64,000 nt of DNA from Salmonella enterica subsp. houtenae serovar Houten (GCA_900478215.1 LS483478.1:1426001-1490000), one strand, 5' to 3'; numbered from the stretch's first letter, positions 1 through 8,913 are shown. Made by a program: numbers and translations. The notes: a model not told the origin generated them from the sequence alone.

Positions 1-747
1 CAGCTCCGGCCACGCCAGTAAAAACTCCGGCAGTTGCGATGCGCCGGTAGAAAAATTGGGCGGCAAGGCGGCATTAATCACCCGGTTGGGCGACAGATGG
101 TGGCGCAGCATCGCTTTGTACCAGCCATGCAGATGTTGCTGAAAAATCCACTGCTCCTGATTGGCGCACAGCAGCCCGATATTCTGATAACCGCGCTGAA
201 TCAGCATTTCCGTCAGCTCATACATTGCCGCAACGTTATCAATACCGATATTCATATCAATAGGATCGCTGCGAATTGCGCCCATTTCCATTACCGGAAT
301 AGACGCATTTTTCAGCCACTGGCGCACGGTATCGCTATGTTCGACGCTAAGCAGAATCGCCGCGGCAATATTGGAAGCCAGCAGAGTTTCGAGCAGCTTT
401 TCCTCTTGTTCCAGGCGATGTTGCGATTCCGCCAGCATAATCTGATAGCCTGCGGGCTGTAGAATCTGTTGCAATCCGGCGAACATTTCAGAACACCCCG
501 CTTCCGCAAGGTTCGGTACGACCATCGCGATGGTGTGCGAGGAGGCAGACGCCAGCGCGCTGGCGGCGAGATTAGGCATATAGCCCAGCTCATGCACTGC
601 CGCTTCGATTTTTTCCCGGAGTTTATCAGAGACCTGTTCCGGCGTGCGTAAGGCTCGTGATACGGTCATCGTGCCTACACCGGCAAGTTGGGCTACATCG
701 GCGATAGTCACTTTACCGGTACTGCGCCGTTTACGGGGTATCGACAT
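1..747 (-). CDS. LacI/GalR-family transcriptional regulator (partial, C-terminus beyond window)
   Basis: DNA-binding repressor of the LacI/GalR family. The reverse-strand ATG is at 745-747 and the frame stays open to base 1, giving 249 residues; the family normally has about 330-340, so the C-terminal part lies outside the window. Residues about 12-31 (VTIADVAQLAGVGTMTVSR) are the helix-turn-helix typical of the GntR-like branch, followed by a sugar-binding periplasmic-binding-protein-like domain starting near IAMVVPNLAEAG. It is divergent from the PTS/transketolase operon, and two palindromes of LacI-family type lie in the 252 bp between them, so it is probably the local repressor. The ligand is unknown. 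Family assignment is secure; the target operon is inference from position. Confidence 0.9.
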   Translation of the reverse strand, partial: MSIPRKRRSTGKVTIADVAQLAGVGTMTVSRALRTPEQVSDKLREKIEAAVHELGYMPNLAASALASASSHTIAMVVPNLAEAGCSEMFAGLQQILQPAGYQIMLAESQHRLEQEEKLLETLLASNIAAAILLSVEHSDTVRQWLKNASIPVMEMGAIRSDPIDMNIGIDNVAAMYELTEMLIQRGYQNIGLLCANQEQWIFQQHLHGWYKAMLRHHLSPNRVINAALPPNFSTGASQLPEFLLAWPEL

Positions 748-871
748 ACAAATTCCTGCGTCATTACAACATGTTGAGATGCTTTTTTATTGTCGTTCTT
801 TGCTTCGCATGACTGGCAGTATACGCCTTAAATCCGCTTTTTTGCTGTGATTTCACACGATGATTTTAATT

Positions 872-885
872 TGATAGCGCTATCA
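872..885. promoter_or_regulatory. Candidate LacI-family operator O1
   Basis: TGATAGCGCTATCA is a perfect 14-bp palindrome with the central CG typical of LacI/GalR operators. It lies between the divergent regulator and the PTS operon, and 11 of its 12 core bases recur at 907-918. Function is inferred. Confidence 0.6.
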
Positions 886-906
886 CAAATCTGAGTAATA
901 GTCTCT

Positions 907-918
907 GGTAGCGCTATC
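907..918. promoter_or_regulatory. Candidate LacI-family operator O2
   Basis: GGTAGCGCTATC repeats the core of the palindrome at 872-885 with one change. The two centres are 34 bp apart. A pair of near-identical sites in a divergent promoter suggests cooperative repression. Confidence 0.55.
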
Positions 919-920
919 TT

Positions 921-936
921 TGTGATAACGATCGCA
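921..936. promoter_or_regulatory. Candidate CRP site
   Basis: TGTGA-TAACGA-TCGCA matches the CRP consensus TGTGA-N6-TCACA at nine of ten fixed positions. It is 64 bp upstream of the PTS IIA start and directly beside O2. Catabolite control of a PTS operon is expected, but binding is inferred. Confidence 0.45.
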
Positions 937-999
937 GCTAATATCGAGTGGCTTGAATAAAGTTTGTTCATAATTTGCTACACCGTGGGGGCGAATAAC

Positions 1000-1443
1000 A
1001 TGCTGGGAACCTGGTTATCTGACGCAACCATCACGCTACAGGAGAGCGTGGAAACGTGGCCGCAGGCGCTGGAAATTTGCGGCAAACCCTTGCTGGACGC
1101 AGGCGTTATCGCACCAGAATACATTACGGCGATTGTTCAGCAGCACCAAAAACTTGGGCCGTATTATGTATTAGCGCCGGGGTTAGCGATGCCCCATGCG
1201 AGACCGGAAGAGGGGGCGAAAGGGTTAGGTTTATCGTTACTGAAACTACAGCGCGGCGTTTCATTTGGCGCAGACGAGTTCGATCCGGTTGACATCATTA
1301 TTATGCTGGCGGCACCTGATAAGCACAGTCATATAGAAATGATATCGGCGCTGGCGGAATTATTTTCCAGTGATGTAGATATGGAAAAATTACATCAGGC
1401 AAAAACCCAGGAGGACATTAAAACGATTATTGACCGTTTCTGA
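1000..1443 (+). CDS. PTS sugar transporter subunit IIA (mannitol/fructose/ascorbate type)
   Basis: Cytoplasmic phosphocarrier of a phosphotransferase system, 147 residues: it takes phosphate from HPr and passes it to IIB. GLAMPHARPEEG carries the phosphorylated histidine at residue 66, the hallmark of the PTS EIIA type-2 fold. I chose ATG 1000, which has a GGGGG ribosome site at about 986-991; an in-frame upstream start at 964 would add 12 unlikely residues. It is the first gene of a five-gene operon (IIA, IIB, IIC, two transketolase halves). Resembles UlaC-type proteins; the sugar is not known. In S. Typhimurium I believe the locus is STM2344. Confidence 0.9.
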   Translation: MLGTWLSDATITLQESVETWPQALEICGKPLLDAGVIAPEYITAIVQQHQKLGPYYVLAPGLAMPHARPEEGAKGLGLSLLKLQRGVSFGADEFDPVDIIIMLAAPDKHSHIEMISALAELFSSDVDMEKLHQAKTQEDIKTIIDRF

Positions 1444-1523
1444 TTTTATTCCATTTTCTTGCGGTAAATAACATTGCGCCCGTGCGTGATGTAGACCGAC
1501 TCTACTTTTAAAAGGTGACAATA

Positions 1524-1796
1524 ATGAAAATCATGGCAATTTGCGGTTCCGGCCTGGGTAGTAGTTTTATGGTGGAAATGAACATTAAAAAAGTATTAAA
1601 GAAACTCAATATTGACGCCGAGGTGGAGCACTCCGATCTCTCATCGGCTACGCCCGGAGCCGCCGATCTTTTTGTAATGGCCAAAGATATCGCGGCCAGC
1701 GCCAGCGTACCGGAAAGCCAACTGGTGGTAATCAATAACATCATCGACATCAACGAACTGGAAACGCAGCTGCGCGCATGGTTCGCTAAACAATAA
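1524..1796 (+). CDS. PTS sugar transporter subunit IIB (ascorbate/galactitol type)
   Basis: Small cytoplasmic IIB, 90 residues, which receives phosphate from IIA on a cysteine and gives it to the sugar crossing IIC. The N-terminus MKIMAICGSGLGSSF holds the phosphocysteine loop CGSGLGSS at Cys7, as in the lactose/galactitol/ascorbate IIB fold. ATG 1524 is used because AAAGG at about 1511-1515 is well spaced; a GTG at 1515 in the same frame is too close to that site. It lies 80 bp after IIA and 20 bp before IIC. Confidence 0.92.
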   Translation: MKIMAICGSGLGSSFMVEMNIKKVLKKLNIDAEVEHSDLSSATPGAADLFVMAKDIAASASVPESQLVVINNIIDINELETQLRAWFAKQ

Positions 1797-1816
1797 TTTT
1801 TGCTGGCGAGGTGGAT

Positions 1817-3208
1817 ATGTTTATCCTTGAAACGCTGAATTTTGTTGTTGATATTTTAAAAGTGCCATCGGTGCTTGTAGGGTTAATTGCTCTGATTGGT
1901 CTGGTGGCGCAGAAAAAAGCGTTTTCCGATGTGGTAAAAGGCACGATTAAAACCATTTTAGGTTTTATTGTGCTTGGCGGCGGTGCAACCGTACTGGTGG
2001 GGTCATTAAACCCGCTAGGGGGTATGTTTGAACACGCTTTTAATATTCAGGGCATTATTCCTAATAATGAAGCGATAGTCTCAATCGCGCTGGAGAAATA
2101 TGGCGCGTCCACGGCGTTAATTATGGCATTTGGTATGGTGGCCAATATTGTCGTGGCGCGCTTTACGCGTCTTAAATATATCTTTTTGACCGGGCATCAC
2201 ACCTTTTACATGGCCTGTATGATTGGCGTAATCCTGACCGTGGCGGGGTTTGAGGGCGTAGGGCTGGTATTCACCGGATCGTTGATCCTGGGGCTGGTGA
2301 TGGCCTTCTTCCCGGCGTTGGCCCAACGCTATATGAGGCGGATTACCGGCACCGATGACATTGCGTTTGGTCACTTTGGCACCCTGGGATATGTGCTTTC
2401 CGGCTGGATTGGCAGCCTGTGTGGTAAAGGCTCCCGCTCCACGGAAGAGATGAACCTGCCGAAAAACCTCAGTTTTTTACGCGACAGTTCTATCTCGATT
2501 TCGCTGACCATGATGATTATCTATCTGATCATGGCAGTCAGCGCAGGACGTGACTATGTCGAAGCGACGTTTAGCGGCGGGCAAAACTATCTGGTGTACG
2601 CCATCATCATGGCAATCACCTTCGCCGCCGGCGTATTCATCATTCTGCAAGGCGTCCGTCTGATTCTGGCGGAAATTGTTCCGGCCTTTACCGGCTTTTC
2701 AGAAAAACTGGTGCCAAACGCGCGTCCGGCGCTGGACTGTCCGGTGGTGTATCCCTATGCCCCTAATGCGGTGCTGATTGGCTTCCTGTTCAGCTTCCTC
2801 GGCGGGTTGGTGGGGTTGTTCCTGCTCGGACAGATGAAGCTTGTGCTGATCCTGCCTGGCGTTGTGCCGCACTTCTTTACCGGCGCGACCGCAGGCGTCT
2901 TTGGCAATGCTACCGGCGGTCGCCGCGGGGCGATGATCGGCGCATTTGCTAATGGTCTATTAATCACTTTCCTGCCAGTGCTGTTATTGCCGGTTCTCGG
3001 CGCGATCGGTTTCGCCAATACCACGTTCTCGGATGCTGACTTTGGCGCAATCGGTATTTTGCTGGGCAACCTGGCGCGTTATCTGTCGCCGATGGCTATC
3101 ACGGGGCTGGTGGTGGCGCTATTCGCGCTACTGGTGGCGTACAACGTGTTGGCCAAAAACAAAACAGCGAATGCCGAAGCGCAGGAAAATAGCGGAGCGA
3201 AAGAATGA
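1817..3208 (+). CDS. PTS sugar transporter subunit IIC (UlaA-like, ascorbate family)
   Basis: Inner-membrane permease of 463 residues that moves and phosphorylates the sugar together with IIB. It is almost wholly hydrophobic with about ten membrane segments, and the UlaA/SgaT family features AFGMVANIVVARFTRLKYIF and the glycine-rich FFTGATAGVFGNATGGRRGA are visible. ATG 1817 follows a GAGG site at 1808-1811; a GTG at 1811 overlaps that site. The stop overlaps the next start by four bases (ATGA, 3205-3208), so transport and the downstream transketolase are probably translationally coupled. Family membership does not fix the substrate as ascorbate: none of the ula catabolic genes (lactonase, decarboxylase, epimerase) accompanies it. 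Confidence 0.9.
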   Translation: MFILETLNFVVDILKVPSVLVGLIALIGLVAQKKAFSDVVKGTIKTILGFIVLGGGATVLVGSLNPLGGMFEHAFNIQGIIPNNEAIVSIALEKYGASTALIMAFGMVANIVVARFTRLKYIFLTGHHTFYMACMIGVILTVAGFEGVGLVFTGSLILGLVMAFFPALAQRYMRRITGTDDIAFGHFGTLGYVLSGWIGSLCGKGSRSTEEMNLPKNLSFLRDSSISISLTMMIIYLIMAVSAGRDYVEATFSGGQNYLVYAIIMAITFAAGVFIILQGVRLILAEIVPAFTGFSEKLVPNARPALDCPVVYPYAPNAVLIGFLFSFLGGLVGLFLLGQMKLVLILPGVVPHFFTGATAGVFGNATGGRRGAMIGAFANGLLITFLPVLLLPVLGAIGFANTTFSDADFGAIGILLGNLARYLSPMAITGLVVALFALLVAYNVLAKNKTANAEAQENSGAKE

Positions 3209-4035
3209 ACGTAACCGAAATTACCCAACTGGCGCGCGACATTCGCGTCGCCACGCTCAAATCCTTAACCCATCTTGGCTTTGGTCACTATGGCGGCAGC
3301 ATGTCGGTAGTGGAAACTCTGGCGGTTCTGTACGGCGCGGTGATGAAAATCGACCCAGCCGACCCGGACTGGCCGGAGCGCGATTATTTCGTGCTGTCGA
3401 AAGGCCATGCGGGCCCCGCGTTGTACAGTACCCTGGCGATTAAAGGCTATTTCCCGCGCGAAGCGCTGAATACGCTTAACCAGAATGGTACCCGGCTGCC
3501 CAGCCATCCGGATCGGCTAAAAACGCGCGGCGTGGACGCCACGACCGGCTCACTGGGACAGGGCATCTCTATTGCGGGCGGTATGGCGCTGTCGCATAAA
3601 CTGGCGCGGCGGCCCAACCGGGTATTTTGCATTGTCGGCGATGGGGAGCTGAATGAAGGGCAGTGCTGGGAGGCGTTTCAGTTTATTGCCCACCACCGCC
3701 TGAATAATCTGACCATTTTCATTGACTGGAACAAGCAGCAGCTTGACGGTGAGCTGGAGGAGATTATCAATCCGTTCGATCTGGAAGGGAAATTCCGCGC
3801 GTTTGGTTTCGATGTCGTCACCGTCAAAGGTGATGATATCGCCGGACTACTGGCGGTGGTTCAGCCTGTGCCGCCCGCCGATGCCCAGCCACGGGTAGTG
3901 ATCCTTGACAGCATTAAAGGGCAGGGGGTGCCATGCCTGGAGCAGTTAACGAATTCTCACCACTTACGCCTGACGGATGACATGAAGCAGACGCTCAATG
4001 AGGCCATTCATCAACTGGAGGTCACGCATGATTAA
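3205..4035 (+). CDS. Transketolase, N-terminal (TPP-binding) subunit
   Basis: First half of a split transketolase, 276 residues, corresponding to the thiamine-diphosphate PP domain. Visible are GFGHYGGS near residue 28, KGHAGPALY, the loop GSLGQG, and the TPP/Mg motif GDGELNEGQCWEAFQF ending in IDWN. Two-gene transketolases of this type occur in dedicated sugar pathways, where they transfer a two-carbon ketol unit from a ketose phosphate to an aldehyde. The gene overlaps the IIC stop by four bases and the C-terminal half by eight. The partner carries the catalytic glutamate, so neither half should work alone. Substrate unknown. Confidence 0.92.
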   Translation: MNVTEITQLARDIRVATLKSLTHLGFGHYGGSMSVVETLAVLYGAVMKIDPADPDWPERDYFVLSKGHAGPALYSTLAIKGYFPREALNTLNQNGTRLPSHPDRLKTRGVDATTGSLGQGISIAGGMALSHKLARRPNRVFCIVGDGELNEGQCWEAFQFIAHHRLNNLTIFIDWNKQQLDGELEEIINPFDLEGKFRAFGFDVVTVKGDDIAGLLAVVQPVPPADAQPRVVILDSIKGQGVPCLEQLTNSHHLRLTDDMKQTLNEAIHQLEVTHD

Positions 4036-4981
4036 GCTTGCGCCCGCAGGGCTTAAAGACGATATCGAAATGCGCAAAGTTTACGCCGGTTTTGTCGCCG
4101 GGCAGATTGAGGCCGGTAGCCCAATTATTGCGCTTGAGGCTGATTTAATGAGCTCAATGGCGATGGACAGCGTGGCGCGTGACTACCCGCAGCATGTCAT
4201 TAACTGCGGTATCATGGAGGCGAATGTGATTGGTACTGCGGCGGGCCTGGCGCTGACCGGTCGCAAACCGTTTGTGCATACCTTTACCGCCTTTGCCAGC
4301 CGCCGCTGTTTTGATCAGCTCTTTATGGCGCTGGATTATCAGCGTAACAACGTCAAAGTGATCGCCTCCGATGCCGGAGTGACGGCGTGCCATAACGGCG
4401 GCACCCATATGTCTTTTGAAGATATGGGGATTGTTCGCGGGCTGGCGCACTCCGTCGTACTGGAGGTGACGGATGCAGTGATGTTCGCGGATATTTTACG
4501 CCAGCTAATGGACCTGGACGGTTTTTACTGGCTGCGTACCATCCGTAAGCAGGCGCCGAGTATCTATGCGCCAGGCTCTACCTTTACCATTGGCAAGGGC
4601 AACGCACTGCGCGAGGGCGATGATATTACGCTTATCGCCAACGGCATTATGGTGGCGGAGGCGCTGGAGGCGGCGCGCCAACTGGAGCAGGAAGGCGTGA
4701 GCGCCGCGGTCATTGATATGTTCACCTTAAAGCCTATCGATCGCATGTTGGTGAAAAACTACGCGGAAAAAACGCGGCGTATCGTCACTTGTGAAAACCA
4801 TAGCATCCATAATGGACTAGGGTCAGCGGTGGCGGAAGTGCTGGTGGAAAACTGCCCGGTGCCGATGCGCCGTGTTGGCGTCAAAGAGCGTTATGGGCAG
4901 GTAGGAACGCAGGATTTCTTACAAAAAGAGTACGGACTCACCGCCGCAGCGATTATAGAAGCAGCGAAATCAATGCTTTAA
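4028..4981 (+). CDS. Transketolase, C-terminal (Pyr/C domain) subunit
   Basis: Second half of the split transketolase, 317 residues. NCGIMEANVIGTAAGLAL contains the conserved glutamate that activates thiamine diphosphate, and RPFVHTFT-like (KPFVHTFTAFASRR) and the C-terminal domain GSAVAEVL follow. ATG 4028 is chosen because GGAGG at 4017-4021 sits six bases upstream and the start lies inside the preceding gene; in-frame starts further upstream lack a site. Last gene of the operon, facing yfcC across a REP hairpin. With the N-half it should form a heterotetramer; the reaction partner sugars are not shown by the sequence. Confidence 0.92.
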   Translation: MIKLAPAGLKDDIEMRKVYAGFVAGQIEAGSPIIALEADLMSSMAMDSVARDYPQHVINCGIMEANVIGTAAGLALTGRKPFVHTFTAFASRRCFDQLFMALDYQRNNVKVIASDAGVTACHNGGTHMSFEDMGIVRGLAHSVVLEVTDAVMFADILRQLMDLDGFYWLRTIRKQAPSIYAPGSTFTIGKGNALREGDDITLIANGIMVAEALEAARQLEQEGVSAAVIDMFTLKPIDRMLVKNYAEKTRRIVTCENHSIHNGLGSAVAEVLVENCPVPMRRVGVKERYGQVGTQDFLQKEYGLTAAAIIEAAKSML

Positions 4982-4994
4982 TCATGGAGATATG

Positions 4995-5021
4995 GCCGGA
5001 TGACGCTGTTGCTCATCCGGC
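4995..5021. repeat. REP-type palindrome
   Basis: GCCGGATGA and TCATCCGGC form a 9-bp stem around a 9-base loop between the convergent transketolase and yfcC genes. This is the Y-type REP sequence of enterobacteria and could act as a bidirectional terminator or mRNA stabiliser. Confidence 0.8.
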
Positions 5022-5029
5022 ATTTTGGA

Positions 5030-6550
5030 TCAATGATAGCCCATCATCTGCGCGCCAATGACGACTACGCTGGACATAATAAACAGCAGTCCCAGCAGCG
5101 ACGCCCCCACGTTAAGCCAGTTGCGGAAATCGACCCGGCACACGCCCAGCGTGGCCATCAGCGAGGCTGATGTCGGATAGATAATATGGCTGAAGCCATC
5201 GCCAAACTGGAAGGCCAGAACAGTCACCTGACGGTTAACGCCGACCAGATCGCCGAGCGGCGCCAGTAAGGGCATGGTTAACGCCGCCTGACCCGAACCG
5301 GACGTTACAAAGAAATTAAATGCCGCCTGGAAGAGCAGCATAAACCAGGCGGCGATAGCATTATTAAGCCCGCTGATGCCATGCGCAATACTGTTAAGCA
5401 GCGTATTGAGCACGCTGGGTTCCCCGGCTTCGCCGTTGCCGACCAGCAGCAGAATGCCTTTGGCAAAACCCACCAGTAAGGCGGGCGCGATCATCATTCT
5501 CGCCCCTTCGGTGAATGAGGACGCCATCACGTTGACCGTCATACCGTTGAGGCGGAAGATAACGCCGATGAGACCGATCACCACGCCCATGGTGAAAAAC
5601 TGGCTGGCGATCTCCGGAATAAACCAGGCGTGAACAATCACGCCCCAGACGACCCAAATCATTACGCCGGTCAGGACCAGCAGTACCAGCCAGTCACCGA
5701 AGGTGAAAGGGAGCTGGACGACTTCATCCTGCTGTTCGCGGAAATAGCGATCGGATTCGTGGACGCGGGAAAGCTGCGGATTCTTTTTCACGCGTGAGGC
5801 GTAGACCAGCGTAAAAACTAGCCCAATCAGCGTGGCGACAATCCAGACCACAATACGCAGCCCGGAGCCGGAAAGTACCGGTACGCCGGCAATCCCCTGG
5901 GCGACGACCACGCAGAAGGGGTTCATCCACGAACTGGCAAAGCCAATTTGGGTGGCGATGTAGGTCACCAGGACAGTGGTAATGCTGTCATAGCCCAGCC
6001 TGACCATTAGCGGGGCAATGATAATCGCAAAGGCGACCGCCTCTTCGCCCATGCCAAATACGGCGCCCCCTAACGAAAAGAGGACAAATAGTACCGGAAT
6101 AAACAGAACTTCGTTGCCCCGCGTGTGGCGAATTAGCGCCAGAATGCCGTTATCCACGGTGCCGGTACGCATCACGATGCCGAATGCGCCGCCAATCACC
6201 AACATAAACATAATGATGCCGACAGCAGTGCCGAATTTCGATCCGGATGTTAACCCTTCAAACGGAAAATTCATCAGCCCTGGTCTTTCATCGCCGGTAG
6301 TGAAAAATTGTACGCGATGATACTGCGCTTCCCCGTCCTCATTGGTCACAATGCGAAAAGAGTGCGGATCGACGACTTTGCGGGTTTTTGTCTGACCATC
6401 GACCTGATACTGCACTTCCTGGCTATCAAACATCCCAACGGGCACGACCCAGGTGGCGATACTGGTTAAAATGGCGACAAAAAAGATGATGACCAGCGTA
6501 TCGGGCATTGCCCATTTTCTGGCTGGTTTTGATTCTGTGACGACAGACAT
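5030..6550 (-). CDS. yfcC: YfcC-family inner-membrane transporter
   Basis: Polytopic inner-membrane protein of 506 residues, same length as E. coli YfcC, with about twelve hydrophobic segments and a hydrophilic periplasmic insertion at about residues 40-95. It belongs to the DcuC-like C4-dicarboxylate/basic amino acid carrier superfamily (motifs GMGEEAVAFAIIIAPLMVRLG and the C-terminal FVTSGSGQAALTMPLLAPLG). Substrate is not established. The reverse-strand ATG at 6548-6550 opens with the hydrophilic MSVVTESKPARKWAMPDT before segment 1. It is monocistronic, bounded on both sides by REP elements, and reads away from pta in the same direction. Confidence 0.93.
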   Translation of the reverse strand: MSVVTESKPARKWAMPDTLVIIFFVAILTSIATWVVPVGMFDSQEVQYQVDGQTKTRKVVDPHSFRIVTNEDGEAQYHRVQFFTTGDERPGLMNFPFEGLTSGSKFGTAVGIIMFMLVIGGAFGIVMRTGTVDNGILALIRHTRGNEVLFIPVLFVLFSLGGAVFGMGEEAVAFAIIIAPLMVRLGYDSITTVLVTYIATQIGFASSWMNPFCVVVAQGIAGVPVLSGSGLRIVVWIVATLIGLVFTLVYASRVKKNPQLSRVHESDRYFREQQDEVVQLPFTFGDWLVLLVLTGVMIWVVWGVIVHAWFIPEIASQFFTMGVVIGLIGVIFRLNGMTVNVMASSFTEGARMMIAPALLVGFAKGILLLVGNGEAGEPSVLNTLLNSIAHGISGLNNAIAAWFMLLFQAAFNFFVTSGSGQAALTMPLLAPLGDLVGVNRQVTVLAFQFGDGFSHIIYPTSASLMATLGVCRVDFRNWLNVGASLLGLLFIMSSVVVIGAQMMGYH

Positions 6551-6666
6551 GACGGACTATCCCTGTTGCAAAGCAAAGAGGCTAAGTATGAGAAGAAGGG
6601 AATAGTTATTCATTGATACAGCGCAGTTAAGCAAAAAATTCCGGGTTTGCATGGTAAATAGCAGAA

Positions 6667-6757
6667 TGCCGGATGGCGATGCTAACGCGTCTTATCCGGC
6701 CTACAACGGTATCTCACCTGTAGGCCGGACAAGGCGTTCACGCCGCCATCCGGCATT
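6667..6757. repeat. BIME (two inverted REP units)
   Basis: Two REP units face each other between pta and yfcC: TGCCGGATGGCG...TTATCCGGCCTACAA and GTAGGCCGGACAAGG...GCCATCCGGCAT. Such elements bind gyrase or IHF and stabilise the 3' end of the upstream message, here pta. Confidence 0.88.
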
Positions 6758-6768
6758 GGCTTTTACTG

Positions 6769-8913
6769 TTACTGCTGCTGTTGAGAAGCCTGGATCGCCG
6801 TCAGGGCGATGGTGTAGACGATATCGTCAACCAGCGCGCCACGGGACAGGTCGTTTACCGGCTTGCGCATACCCTGCAGCATCGGCCCGATGGAGATCAG
6901 GTCGGCAGAACGCTGTACCGCTTTGTAGGTGGTATTACCGGTGTTCAGATCCGGGAAGATGAACACGGTAGCGCGACCAGCAACCGGCGAGTTCGGCGCT
7001 TTGGATTTCGCTACGTCAGCCATAACCGCGGCGTCGTACTGCAACGGACCGTCGATCATCAGGTCAGGACGTTTTTCCTGCGCCAGACGCGTCGCTTCAC
7101 GTACTTTCTCTACGTCGCTGCCCGCGCCAGAAGTGCCGGTGGAGTAGGAGAGCATTGCAACACGCGGTTCGATACCGAAAGCGATGGCGGAATCCGCAGA
7201 CTGAATCGCGATTTCTGCCAGCTGCTCTGCAGTCGGGTCTGGGTTGATTGCGCAGTCGCCGTAAACGTAAACCTGTTCCGGCAGTAGCATAAAGAACACA
7301 GAAGAGACCAGAGAGCTGCCCGGCGCTGTTTTGATAAGCTGCAGCGGCGGACGGATGGTGTTGGCGGTGGTGTGAACCGCGCCGGAAACCAGACCGTCGA
7401 CTTCGTCCTGCTCCAGCATCAGCGTGCCGAGCACCACGTTGTCTTCCAGTTGTTCACGAGCAACCGGTTCGGTCATGCCTTTGCTCTTACGCAGTTCAAC
7501 CAGCCGGCCGACATAGCTTTCACGCACCACTTCCGGATCGACGATTTCAATGCCTGCGCCCAGTTCAACACCCTGGGATGCCGCGACGCGATTGATTTCA
7601 TCCGGGTTGCCCAGCAGTACGCAAGTGGCGATACCGCGTTCAGCGCAGATAGCCGCCGCTTTGACGGTACGCGGTTCGTCGCCTTCCGGCAGCACTACGC
7701 GTTTACCGGCTTTACGCGCCAGCTCAGTCAGTTGGTAGCGGAACGCCGGCGGAGAGAGACGACGGCTACGCTCGGAAGTAGCGGTCAGCGACTCGATCCA
7801 GTCAGCGTTAACGTAGTTCGCGACGTATTCCTGAACTTTCTCAATACGCTCGTGGTCATCAACCGGGACTTCCAGATTGAAGCTTTGCAGGCTCAGCGAG
7901 GTCTGCCAGGTGTTGGTGTTCACCATAAAGACCGGCAGACCAGTGGCGAATGCGCGTTCGCACAGTTTAGAAATGCGCGCGTCCATTTCATAGCCGCCTG
8001 TCAGCAGCAGGGCGCCGATTTCTACGCCGTTCATCGCGGCCAGGCAAGCTGCGACCAGTACGTCCGGACGGTCAGCGGAGGTCACTAACAACGACCCTGC
8101 GCGGAAATGTTCCAGCATATGCGGAATACTACGCGCGCAGAACGTGACGGATTTAACGCGGCGGGTTTTGATATCGCCTTCGTTAATGATGGTGGCGTTC
8201 AGGTGACGCGCCATATCGATAGCGCGGGTCGCAATCAGGTCGAAGCTCCACGGCACGGCGCCCAGAACCGGCAGCGGGCTGGATTCCTGCAGTTTAGCGG
8301 GATCGATTTTGATCACCTGCGCTTTGGAAGAGTCGTCAAAGATCTCCGACAGATCCGGGCGAGTACGGCCTTGTTCATCAACCGGCGCATTCAGTTTGTT
8401 GACGATAACGCCGGTGATGTTGGTGTTTTTCGCGCCGCCGAAGCTGCTGCGCGTCAGTTCGATACGCTCGTTTAGCTGTTCTGGCGTGTCGGTACCCTGA
8501 GACATGACAAAAACGATTTCTGCATTCAGCGTTTTCGCGATTTCATAGTTCAGAGACTGAGCGAACTGATGTTTACGGGTCGGAACCAGACCTTCAACCA
8601 GCACCACTTCCGCGTCTTTGGTATTCGCATGGTAGTTCGCGATGATCTCTTCCATCAGCACGTCTTTCTGGTTGCTGGAGAGCAGAGATTCAACGTGGCT
8701 CATCTTCAGCGGTTCAGCCGCCGGCAGGGTAGAGTTCGCGCGAACAATAGTGGTGGTCTGGTCAGGCGCATCGCCGCCAGCGCGAGGCTGGGCGATAGGC
8801 TTAAAGACGCTCAGACGAACGCCTTTGCGTTCCATAGCACGGATGACGCCGAGGCTGACGCTGGTCAGGCCGACGCTGGTTCCGGTAGGGATCAGCATAA
8901 TAATACGGGACAC
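6769..8913 (-). CDS. pta: Phosphate acetyltransferase
   Basis: Cytoplasmic enzyme that interconverts acetyl-CoA and acetyl phosphate, 714 residues as in E. coli Pta. It has an N-terminal P-loop-like DRTGG/BioD-type domain (IPTGTSVGLTSVSLGVIR), a central regulatory domain and the C-terminal catalytic PTA domain from about residue 390 (LARKAGKRVVLPEGDEPRT; SYSTGTSGAGSDVEKV). The start is GTG at 8911-8913 with GAGG about seven bases upstream, as in E. coli. It follows ackA by 78 bp and is co-transcribed with it. Acetyl phosphate from this enzyme also phosphorylates response regulators. A BIME follows the stop. Confidence 0.98.
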   Translation of the reverse strand: MSRIIMLIPTGTSVGLTSVSLGVIRAMERKGVRLSVFKPIAQPRAGGDAPDQTTTIVRANSTLPAAEPLKMSHVESLLSSNQKDVLMEEIIANYHANTKDAEVVLVEGLVPTRKHQFAQSLNYEIAKTLNAEIVFVMSQGTDTPEQLNERIELTRSSFGGAKNTNITGVIVNKLNAPVDEQGRTRPDLSEIFDDSSKAQVIKIDPAKLQESSPLPVLGAVPWSFDLIATRAIDMARHLNATIINEGDIKTRRVKSVTFCARSIPHMLEHFRAGSLLVTSADRPDVLVAACLAAMNGVEIGALLLTGGYEMDARISKLCERAFATGLPVFMVNTNTWQTSLSLQSFNLEVPVDDHERIEKVQEYVANYVNADWIESLTATSERSRRLSPPAFRYQLTELARKAGKRVVLPEGDEPRTVKAAAICAERGIATCVLLGNPDEINRVAASQGVELGAGIEIVDPEVVRESYVGRLVELRKSKGMTEPVAREQLEDNVVLGTLMLEQDEVDGLVSGAVHTTANTIRPPLQLIKTAPGSSLVSSVFFMLLPEQVYVYGDCAINPDPTAEQLAEIAIQSADSAIAFGIEPRVAMLSYSTGTSGAGSDVEKVREATRLAQEKRPDLMIDGPLQYDAAVMADVAKSKAPNSPVAGRATVFIFPDLNTGNTTYKAVQRSADLISIGPMLQGMRKPVNDLSRGALVDDIVYTIALTAIQASQQQQ

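Noticed and set aside
845..856. TGTGATTTCACA as a CRP site
   Set aside because: The half-sites TGTGA and TCACA are two bases apart instead of six.
1811..3208. Naming the IIC gene ulaA
   Set aside because: Family match only; the ascorbate-6-phosphate catabolic genes are absent and transketolase genes take their place.
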